Below are positions 1-5,966 of a DNA stretch of 5,966 nucleotides, piece after piece; position 1 is the first letter of the stretch; every line of letters begins with the position of its first letter. The stretch covers positions 1-5,966 of the forward strand of contig JAILPF010000508.1 of the NCBI GenBank assembly GCA_024699575.1. Direction: 5' to 3'. Below the pieces are notes generated by a model that was not told the DNA's origin, did not search any database, and saw only the letters and a list, made by a program, of their open reading frames with translations. Position numbers and translations under genes: made by a program. Origin of the DNA: Acetatifactor sp. GTDB taxonomy: Bacteria > Bacillota > Clostridia > Lachnospirales > Lachnospiraceae.

Positions 1-56
1 TAACCCCTTGTGATATGTTGATTATATACTATATCCCACTCGACAAATAGCCTTTT

Positions 57-82
57 ATGTTTCCGAAAACAGACAATTTGTG
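57..82 (+). promoter_or_regulatory. Putative AraC-regulator operator, copy 1 (upstream of the regulator gene)
   Basis: The core GAAAACAGACAATTTGTG at 65-82 recurs with one mismatch at 3173-3190, upstream of the lipoprotein gene. Extending both copies left to a shared ATGT gives 22 of 26 matching positions (57-82 versus 3165-3190). Both copies lie in non-coding DNA just upstream of candidate promoters of neighbouring genes, as expected for the binding site of the AraC-type protein encoded next to this copy. The assignment to that protein is inference. The element reads in the direction of transcription here, and against it at the lipoprotein gene. Confidence 0.55.
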
Positions 83-92
83 AGATAACACA

Positions 93-121
93 TTTACTTC
101 TTTCCTCCACTGTGATACACT
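93..121 (+). promoter_or_regulatory. Candidate promoter of the AraC-family regulator gene
   Basis: TTTACT (93-98, 4 of 6 matches to the -35 consensus) and TACACT (116-121, 4 of 6 to the -10 consensus) are separated by 17 bp. Transcription would start near 128, leaving a leader of about 34 nt before the ATG at 162. The shared 18-bp element ends 10 bp upstream of the -35 hexamer. The hexamers are weak, so the call is tentative. A TATACT at 25-30 is an alternative -10 but has no -35 at a normal distance. Confidence 0.35.
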
Positions 122-161
122 CTTGAAAAAGCGAACGCTGAGAAAATTCGGAGGAGCTGTC

Positions 162-1076
162 ATGAAAAATGTAGATTCCATTTTACTATCTGCCAACGGA
201 GAAGTACTTGAAAAAACCGAATCCCCCTGGCAACAGACCTACACAGATGACACCATGAAGGTCGTACATGTCAACGACAATTCCAAATCGTCTGATTTAT
301 ATATGCATTATTGTGGAATTTCCTCCTGTGAGCCGGATCACTCTTTTGGTCCGGCAGTGCGGGATCACTATGTCATTCACTACATTATTAACGGAGAAGG
401 CACACTCACTATCGGCGACAATGAATATCATCTTCATGCGAAACAAGGGTTTCTTCTGTGTCCCGGTGTTATTTCACAGTACAAAGCAAGTCACACCAAT
501 CCCTGGGAGTATGTGTGGGTCGGTTTTCATGGATTAAATGCTAAAATGTATCTGGAGCAGGCTGCTCTGAATGAAAATAACCCGGTCTTTACTTATGAAA
601 AAGGCAATGCCGTCAAATCCTGTTTACAGGAAATGGTAAACACCTATGACAATTATAAATACGCAAGTAACCTTCGTCTGCAATCTCTTCTCTATCTTTT
701 ATTGGCAGAGCTGGTAGAAAACTCAACCTCCGCTCTTCCCGTAGAGCACAGACCGGTACAATATCGTTACATTCAAAAAGCAATTTCCTTCATTCAAATG
801 AACTATATGGATGATTTAACCGTTGCGAGCCTGTCCGATTATGTGGGGCTGGACAGAAGCTACCTTTGCTCCATTTTCAAAAAGTTTTTAAATACTCCTC
901 CCCAGACATATATTGCAAAATATCGAATTAATAAGGCTTGTGAGTTATTGAAAAACTCTTCCTGTTCTATCAGTGAAGTCGCAATGATGGTCGGTTATAA
1001 AGATCCTGTTGTTTTTCAGAAATTTTTCAAAAATATAACCGGGATGTCGCCACGCCAATATCGCAAAGAAGCGTAA
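162..1076 (+). CDS. AraC-family transcriptional regulator with N-terminal cupin-type sensor domain
   Basis: A DNA-binding regulator of 304 residues, the usual size for the family. Residues about 45-125 look like the AraC-type cupin sugar-sensing domain, with a GEGTLTIGDNEY strand pair and the PWEYVWVGFHG segment common in carbohydrate-responsive members. Residues about 200-302 hold the paired helix-turn-helix domain: helix-turn-helix 1 at about 219-240 (LTVASLSDYVGLDRSYL), helix-turn-helix 2 at about 268-291, and the family signature GMSPRQYR at 294-301. I chose ATG 162 because GGAGGAG lies at 150-156, a few bases upstream; a TTG at 123 in the same frame has no ribosome binding site. The gene converges on the broken lipoprotein gene, and an 18-bp element upstream of it recurs upstream of that gene. 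Autoregulation and control of the lipoprotein gene are therefore likely. The effector, presumably a sugar, cannot be named from sequence. Confidence 0.93.
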   Translation: MKNVDSILLSANGEVLEKTESPWQQTYTDDTMKVVHVNDNSKSSDLYMHYCGISSCEPDHSFGPAVRDHYVIHYIINGEGTLTIGDNEYHLHAKQGFLLCPGVISQYKASHTNPWEYVWVGFHGLNAKMYLEQAALNENNPVFTYEKGNAVKSCLQEMVNTYDNYKYASNLRLQSLLYLLLAELVENSTSALPVEHRPVQYRYIQKAISFIQMNYMDDLTVASLSDYVGLDRSYLCSIFKKFLNTPPQTYIAKYRINKACELLKNSSCSISEVAMMVGYKDPVVFQKFFKNITGMSPRQYRKEA

Positions 1077-1094
1077 ATTTTAACTGCTATAAGC

Positions 1095-1138
1095 AAAAAA
1101 ATACTGCCACCGGACCAAAATCTGATGGCAGTTTTTTT
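1095..1138. terminator. Bidirectional intrinsic terminator between convergent genes
   Basis: ACTGCCA at 1103-1109 pairs with TGGCAGT at 1126-1132. After a C/A mismatch the stem continues for four more pairs (CGGA with TCTG, including one G-T pair), closing a CCAAAA loop. Seven T residues follow on the plus strand (1132-1138) and seven A residues precede (1095-1101), giving a U-tract in either direction. It lies between the regulator stop at 1076 and the lipoprotein gene stop at 1152, so it can serve both. Confidence 0.85.
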
Positions 1139-1151
1139 CTTATCTACTTGA

Positions 1152-2573
1152 TTACTCCAATATTTTAATACAATCAATATCAGGTGCCCACCCTGCTTCA
1201 TTGTGGAAGCAAAGGGTATTTGACCCTGCTTGCAATTCCAATGAAACCGTCAGAGTACCTAACGTAGTCCAATTGTCTCCGGTGGGCGGAAATTCAATCT
1301 TAATATCCTCACCATCGTTCACAGCTATCTTCACACTTCTCGTCTCCTTTGTAATATATGTGATTTCAACTGTGTACGTTCCATCTGACGGAACTTCTAC
1401 ATTTTCGATGTATAATTTTCCACCTTCTTTGCCGATATATCCAACCTTGCGTCCACCCATACATTCAGGTACATCCATATCTATCAACGCGTTGCCTTCC
1501 AGTCTTCCATTCTCTGCCTGATAATAACCATCCACACCATCCGGTATCGGTTCCGGCTCTACATACACCACGGGCAGCACTTCTTCAATGATGTCCATCT
1601 CTTTTTCATCAGCCTCAACAGTCACATCTCCTAAAGTCAGCCACCCGTCGTCAGCCTGTCCTTCGCTGGCAAACCACAAAAGTTTTCCGCCCTGCAAAGG
1701 GTTGGCTACTTTCATGCACAATGTGTAATCTCCTCCACCGAGCCTATGGTTTTCCACCGTATGCTTAAATGTCACCGCAGCACCATCTGCCTCAATAGCA
1801 GACAAATCCCAATCCGTTTTCCATCTCGCCACAAGCTGCTCTCCCTGTTTCATACCAAGCATAACCGGCCATTTGGTATGATCATAATAAAACGGAGCAA
1901 CACCGATATTTTTTATCTCCACACTCACTTCTAGGGGAGATTCATCTATTTTTTCGCAGAAAACAGCGTTAACTACCTGCAGGTCATATCCCAGCCCGTC
2001 GGATGCTTTTACTGCATTTTCACGCACTTCATCCTGATAAATTTTGATGCGGTCACACATTAGCCAGGTCGGGTGTGCCTCTAAGACACAGCTGTCCCAG
2101 TTTTGTCTTCCCTCATTTTCAATCCACTCGGGATACTCGGGAGTGTCTTTAAATAATCCTTCCTGAATAGGTGGATAGACTTCTCCGCCGATACAGTTGG
2201 TTTTCCATCTGTCGTTCTCACCAAGATTGATCAGTTTTTGTCCATAGCTCCAGTCCTGTCCTCCCGCCTCGGCAGTCAACGTGGCATAGGCAAAAGAGTC
2301 ATCATGATATCCCACATCAAATGCTGCATTGTCTACTCCCGCCTTCGGTTCTCGGACACACAGAGGAGTAATGTCAAATGCTTCCTCAAAAGCTGTCAGG
2401 ACTTCCGTATATACCTCAGCCGGTATGCTCCAATCTTCTTTTCCGTCGGATGTATCCTCATCAAACGGCCAGTTATGCCATTCTCCCCAGAAACCGAGAA
2501 GCCCCTCGGTGATAAATCCGATTCTGGGATCCCCATCATATTTTGCTCCGAATGCTTTGATGAAGTTTGTCAT
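1152..2573 (-). CDS. C-terminal fragment of the disrupted lipoprotein: DUF4832-like domain and CBM35-like module
   Basis: An open segment of 473 codons in the same frame as the upstream fragment. Its first ATG is only 3 bases past the TAA (TAA-TCT-ATG), so reinitiation is conceivable, but no clear ribosome binding site precedes it. Residues 18-33 (IGFITEGLLGFWGEWH) and the GGEVYPPIQ stretch at 129-137 resemble conserved barrel motifs of DUF4832-type proteins. E23 and E31 are plausible acid residues, which is inference. Residues about 200-320 form a beta-rich domain (VEIKNIGVAPFYY). Residues about 349-473 look like a CBM35 module: YYQAENGRLEG, GGRKVGYIG, WTTLGTLTVSLELQAGSNT and GWAPDIDCIKI in order. 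It has no signal peptide of its own, so if translated separately it would stay in the cytoplasm. The natural product was probably one protein. Confidence 0.55.
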   Translation of the reverse strand: MTNFIKAFGAKYDGDPRIGFITEGLLGFWGEWHNWPFDEDTSDGKEDWSIPAEVYTEVLTAFEEAFDITPLCVREPKAGVDNAAFDVGYHDDSFAYATLTAEAGGQDWSYGQKLINLGENDRWKTNCIGGEVYPPIQEGLFKDTPEYPEWIENEGRQNWDSCVLEAHPTWLMCDRIKIYQDEVRENAVKASDGLGYDLQVVNAVFCEKIDESPLEVSVEIKNIGVAPFYYDHTKWPVMLGMKQGEQLVARWKTDWDLSAIEADGAAVTFKHTVENHRLGGGDYTLCMKVANPLQGGKLLWFASEGQADDGWLTLGDVTVEADEKEMDIIEEVLPVVYVEPEPIPDGVDGYYQAENGRLEGNALIDMDVPECMGGRKVGYIGKEGGKLYIENVEVPSDGTYTVEITYITKETRSVKIAVNDGEDIKIEFPPTGDNWTTLGTLTVSLELQAGSNTLCFHNEAGWAPDIDCIKILE

Positions 2574-2576
2574 AGA

Positions 2577-3074
2577 TTATCTCAGGTTTTCATCCTCGTA
2601 ATCAGGGCATAAACCTCCGCCTCCCAAATCATCCGGCTCATTGTAAGGTTTCATCTCCAGACCTTTATCAATCAAGAATTGCGGCACGCCGGTCTCTAAT
2701 CCGGGATAATCATAGTAGAACCTCAGCACAGCCTGATTCCCCTGTTCTGCTGCCATATTCAATTTTTCCTCCAGCGCTGTCCAGTCAAAAATATTCATAC
2801 TAACCTGAACAGCATTCACCGGCAGGTAAAACCATTCCATACTATGTGGGAAATCCGTTGTGCTACCTTGAAACGGAATAAATCCCTTCAACGGATTGCC
2901 GCTTTTTGCGACACCCACAGGAATATTGTGTGTGATTGGAGTCAATACAAATTCCTCTTCTTTCTGTATATTTTTCACAGTATCATCCGCCTTTTCTGCC
3001 TCTGTGGCGGGGGTATCCCCACATCCGTAAATTGATGTTGAAATCATAGTCACTGTAAGTAATATGCCGGCCAA
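2577..3074 (-). CDS. N-terminal fragment of the disrupted lipoprotein
   Basis: An open segment of 165 codons whose only possible start in frame upstream of the signal sequence is a TTG at 3072-3074. It carries the hydrophobic signal stretch AGILLTVTMISTSIYGC followed by an acidic, low-complexity linker (about residues 18-42). The first part of a barrel-like domain follows, including NPLKGFIPFQG, VQVSMNIFDW and AVLRFYYDYPG, which look like early beta strands. TTG lacks a good ribosome binding site, only the A/G run GAAAAAAAAG-type context, whereas ATG 3087 one frame over has one. I therefore think the TTG start is an artefact of the A8 frameshift. The segment ends at the TAA 2577-2579, before the conserved part of the domain, so it is unlikely to be functional alone. 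Confidence 0.45.
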   Translation of the reverse strand: MAGILLTVTMISTSIYGCGDTPATEAEKADDTVKNIQKEEEFVLTPITHNIPVGVAKSGNPLKGFIPFQGSTTDFPHSMEWFYLPVNAVQVSMNIFDWTALEEKLNMAAEQGNQAVLRFYYDYPGLETGVPQFLIDKGLEMKPYNEPDDLGGGGLCPDYEDENLR

Positions 3075-3128
3075 TCTTTTTTTTCATAACTTGTAACCAC
3101 ACCTTTCTTTCCCCCCTGGAATAGCAAT

Positions 3129-3157
3129 ATTATAGCTTAAATCTCCTTGCTGTGACA
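3129..3157 (-). promoter_or_regulatory. Candidate promoter of the lipoprotein gene, activator-dependent type
   Basis: On the minus strand a perfect TATAAT (plus coordinates 3129-3134) lies about 42 bp upstream of the ATG at 3087. The position 17 bp further upstream (3152-3157) reads TGTCAC, a very poor -35. A perfect -10 with no usable -35, and the shared 18-bp element 15 bp further upstream, fits a promoter that needs an activator bound next to RNA polymerase. Transcription would start near 3122. Confidence 0.5.
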
Positions 3158-3164
3158 GACACGG

Positions 3165-3190
3165 ATGTAACTGAAAACAGATAATTTGTG
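3165..3190 (+). promoter_or_regulatory. Putative AraC-regulator operator, copy 2 (upstream of the lipoprotein gene)
   Basis: GAAAACAGATAATTTGTG at 3173-3190 matches 65-82 in 17 of 18 positions. With a transcription start near 3122, the 26-bp extended copy spans roughly -43 to -68, the usual place for an AraC-type activator site. It lies in the gap between the lipoprotein gene and the guaB terminator. Binding by the regulator encoded at 162-1076 is inferred from the shared sequence and gene proximity. Confidence 0.55.
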
Positions 3191-3215
3191 GTCGCTTGTT
3201 TTCCTTGCTCGCTAT

Positions 3216-3251
3216 AAAAAGGAGCATATCGCTCAGCGCGATATGCTCCTT
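3216..3251 (-). terminator. Intrinsic terminator of guaB
   Basis: A perfect 14-bp stem (3219-3232 with 3238-3251) closes a 5-base loop, TCAGC. On the minus strand the stem is followed by five T residues (A run at 3216-3220), the standard form of a rho-independent terminator. It begins 8 bases after the guaB stop codon. It separates guaB from the lipoprotein gene, which is transcribed in the same direction. Confidence 0.92.
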
Positions 3252-3259
3252 CAAATACC

Positions 3260-4808
<1,549 letters not shown>

Positions 4809-4828
4809 TCACCATCTATACAAAAATA

Positions 4829-5323
4829 TTAGTCCAGAAAGACCTTTCTCGGTGCAACATTTCGCAAGATTTTCAGCATGCTCTCTGACGGGTTTAAAAT
4901 TACTTTTTCGCCGCCTTCATAATACATAACATATCTTAAATCCGGCTGTAATTCTTCACCTACGCTGTAATCTTTCACAGTAGCCTGACGGTTCCTGTAA
5001 TTATCCAGATGGTAAGATTTTATCGGTGCCAGAATCTCGATTCTATCCACACTGTAGGTCGCCACGCGTTTACGTTTTACCTGGTTCATAATCTTATCCA
5101 CAGTAATTTCTTTGTCCAGATACAGATATTCGTATTCCAGATTCGTATTTCGCTTCACAAAATATGCTCCAACTCCTGTCGCTATCGCTGCGATAAAAGC
5201 ATATCCCATTACGACTCCCGCAAGGAAAAATATAACGGTGAGAATCACCAACAATACATAACCAACCTTTGCCAAGGGAGATTGTTTTGCCTTCACAAGG
5301 CACTCTACATAACTGTCACTCAT
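4829..5323 (-). CDS. Small two-helix membrane protein of unknown function
   Basis: A 164-residue protein I can describe but not name with certainty; it resembles the small conserved Clostridia proteins grouped as DUF6106, a tentative recollection. A short N-terminal segment precedes two adjacent membrane helices, about residues 20-38 (VGYVLLVILTVIFFLAG) and 41-56 (YAFIAAIATGVGAYFV). A soluble beta-rich domain of about 105 residues follows, rich in Tyr and charged residues and ending KVFLD. The positive KAKQSPLAK before helix 1 and VKRNTN after helix 2 suggest both ends are cytoplasmic. I prefer ATG 5323 because GGAGAAGG lies 5 bases upstream; ATG 5338 is in frame and gives 169 residues, but has a weaker site. 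It is transcribed towards guaB with no terminator visible between them, so readthrough into guaB is possible. No catalytic motif is seen. Confidence 0.85.
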   Translation of the reverse strand: MSDSYVECLVKAKQSPLAKVGYVLLVILTVIFFLAGVVMGYAFIAAIATGVGAYFVKRNTNLEYEYLYLDKEITVDKIMNQVKRKRVATYSVDRIEILAPIKSYHLDNYRNRQATVKDYSVGEELQPDLRYVMYYEGGEKVILNPSESMLKILRNVAPRKVFLD

Positions 5324-5391
5324 ATTCGCCTTCTCCATTCCGAAACGCTCAAATCTTAATCGTCCTGCGTTTCCCGTTTCTCATACAGTTA

Positions 5392-5420
5392 ATCATATAA
5401 CATCTGAAAGCGAGTTGCAA
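5392..5420 (-). promoter_or_regulatory. Candidate promoter of the two-helix membrane protein gene
   Basis: On the minus strand TTGCAA (plus 5415-5420, 4 of 6 matches) and TATGAT (5392-5397, 5 of 6) are separated by 17 bp. Transcription would begin near 5385, about 62 nt ahead of ATG 5323. It lies in the divergent gap and faces away from the promoter at 5461-5489. Confidence 0.6.
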
Positions 5421-5460
5421 GAATTTATGTTTTTTTAATAATCTGTGCATCCGACGTTTA

Positions 5461-5489
5461 TTGACTTTCGCAAGTATACTCCTTATTAT
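5461..5489 (+). promoter_or_regulatory. Candidate promoter of the right-edge membrane protein gene
   Basis: TTGACT (5461-5466, 5 of 6 matches) and TATTAT (5484-5489, 5 of 6) are separated by exactly 17 bp. Transcription would start near 5496, about 46 nt upstream of ATG 5542. With the minus-strand promoter at 5392-5420 it forms a divergent pair whose -35 elements are about 40 bp apart, leaving little room for a shared regulator site. Confidence 0.65.
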
Positions 5490-5541
5490 AAGTAGAGTAA
5501 GTTTTTTAACCCGATTAATACAGGAAAGGACGGTCACTACA

Positions 5542-5966
5542 ATGCCGGTAATGGACGAATTTAAAGAAGAGCGTGAGCGAATCAAAAGCGCTCCCTTTTC
5601 AGAGAAACTGAAATATTTTTGGAGTTATTATAAATTTCATACGCTGGGAGCAATCGCCGCAATTATTTTAGGTAGTGTCCTGATACATGATATTACCTCC
5701 CAGAAAGATACCATTTTCTTTGCTGCAATATTAAATAGCGTAGATATGACAGAACAAAGCGCCGAGGACTTTAAAGAATACTTCCTCACCTTTTCGGGCC
5801 TTGATACAGAGCAAGGTTCTGTATTGATTGACAGCACACTGACTATCGAAGAGACGCCCACCTCTGAATTAAGTATGGCTGCTGCCCAGCGAATGATGGT
5901 ATATACATCCACAGGAGAGCTGGATGCCATTGTTGGAGGTTCCGATGTTTTTGGTCAGTATGCAGT
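5542..5966 (+). CDS. Single-pass membrane protein of unknown function, partial (runs off the window)
   Basis: An open frame with no stop before the window end; the first 141 codons are visible. The N-terminus MPVMDEFKEERERIKSA is highly charged and cytoplasmic, followed by an aromatic FWSYYKFH segment (26-33). One membrane helix follows at about 34-49 (TLGAIAAIILGSVLIH), then an exported domain from about residue 51. The charged start plus YYKxH plus one helix is a layout I have seen in conserved Lachnospiraceae proteins of unknown function. The stretch MMVYTSTGELDAIVGG (118-133) vaguely recalls ligand-binding or solute-binding-like folds, which is speculation. ATG 5542 is chosen because AGGACGG (5527-5533) lies 8 bases upstream; ATG 5551 is an alternative. 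It is divergent from the two-helix membrane protein gene, each with its own candidate promoter. The function is not recognised. Confidence 0.88.
   Translation, partial: MPVMDEFKEERERIKSAPFSEKLKYFWSYYKFHTLGAIAAIILGSVLIHDITSQKDTIFFAAILNSVDMTEQSAEDFKEYFLTFSGLDTEQGSVLIDSTLTIEETPTSELSMAAAQRMMVYTSTGELDAIVGGSDVFGQYA

Larger units (their letters stand above)
1152..3087 (-). pseudogene. Secreted glycoside-hydrolase-like lipoprotein (DUF4832-like plus CBM35-like), disrupted by a frameshift and a nonsense codon
   Basis: Read as one gene, this encodes a lipoprotein of about 644 residues: lipobox signal peptide, TIM-barrel-like half, a DUF4832-like middle and C-terminal CBM35-like module. Two lesions break it. 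First, the natural ATG (3085-3087), with an SD-like AAGGTG at 3100-3105, is followed by an A8 run (3077-3084). In that frame translation ends after 34 codons at a TGA (2983-2985). With A7, the N-terminus would read MKKRLAGILLTVTM and continue through STSIYGC, a textbook lipoprotein signal with Cys at about 22. Second, a TAA at 2577-2579 interrupts an otherwise continuous frame between ...DENLR and SMTNFI.... The rest of the frame is clean and domain-like, so decay is recent, or one or both lesions are sequence errors. The role, if functional, would be binding and perhaps cleaving a polysaccharide at the cell surface; substrate unknown. Domain names come from pattern recognition, not a search. 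Confidence 0.7.

Noticed and set aside
123..161. Upstream TTG start that would extend the AraC regulator by 13 residues
   Set aside because: There is no ribosome binding site before it, whereas ATG 162 is preceded by GGAGGAG. The extension also falls on the expected transcription start region.
1201..1521. Plus-strand open frame of 106 codons opposite the lipoprotein gene
   Set aside because: It is a frame shadow of the CBM35-like region. It has no ribosome binding site, and the composition is that of an antisense translation.
1959..1966. Third partial copy of the shared element (GAAAACAG)
   Set aside because: Only 8 bases match, the following bases differ (CGTTAAC), and it lies inside the lipoprotein coding sequence; chance is enough.
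2577..2579. Recoding of the TAA as a sense codon
   Set aside because: TAA ends the other genes here, including the regulator and guaB. Selenocysteine uses TGA and pyrrolysine TAG, and no recoding hairpin is evident.
3219..3251. Perfect 14-bp inverted repeat as a mobile-element end or operator
   Set aside because: Its position just after the guaB stop and the T-run that follows on the minus strand explain it as a terminator. No transposase or target duplication is present.
5425..5436. T-rich run in the divergent gap as a terminator
   Set aside because: No stem precedes it on either strand, and no gene ends there.

Overview
The window looks like a stretch of a Clostridia chromosome (Bacillota), most likely Lachnospiraceae. 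I infer this from the moderate GC content, strong AGGAGG-type ribosome binding sites, TTGACA/TATAAT-type promoters, and the character of the IMP dehydrogenase and the small membrane proteins. No phage, insertion-sequence, CRISPR or RNA genes are visible.

Left half (1-3215): a plus-strand AraC-family regulator (162-1076) converges, across a bidirectional terminator, on a minus-strand gene for a secreted lipoprotein (1152-3087). That protein resembles DUF4832-type glycoside-hydrolase-like proteins and ends in a CBM35-like carbohydrate-binding module. The lipoprotein gene is broken twice. An A8 run just after its ATG puts the signal peptide out of frame, and a single TAA at 2577-2579 splits the catalytic-like domain. 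An almost identical 18-bp element (17/18) lies upstream of both genes, at 65-82 and 3173-3190, in each case just upstream of a candidate promoter. The simplest reading is that the AraC protein controls both itself and the lipoprotein gene, forming a small sugar-responsive unit.

Middle (3216-4828): guaB, encoding a full-length IMP dehydrogenase with all catalytic motifs, on the minus strand. It has its own promoter, which contains a GTTAAACT direct repeat, and a strong 14-bp hairpin terminator.

Right part (4829-5966): a small two-helix membrane protein of unknown function (minus strand) lies upstream of guaB. It is divergent from a plus-strand gene for a single-pass membrane protein of unknown function, which runs off the window edge. 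Good candidate promoters face outward in the 5324-5541 gap. There is no gene-free stretch longer than about 300 bases.

Functionally, guaB is housekeeping (guanine nucleotide synthesis). The left block looks like accessory carbohydrate-use DNA. The two membrane proteins have no role I can assign.
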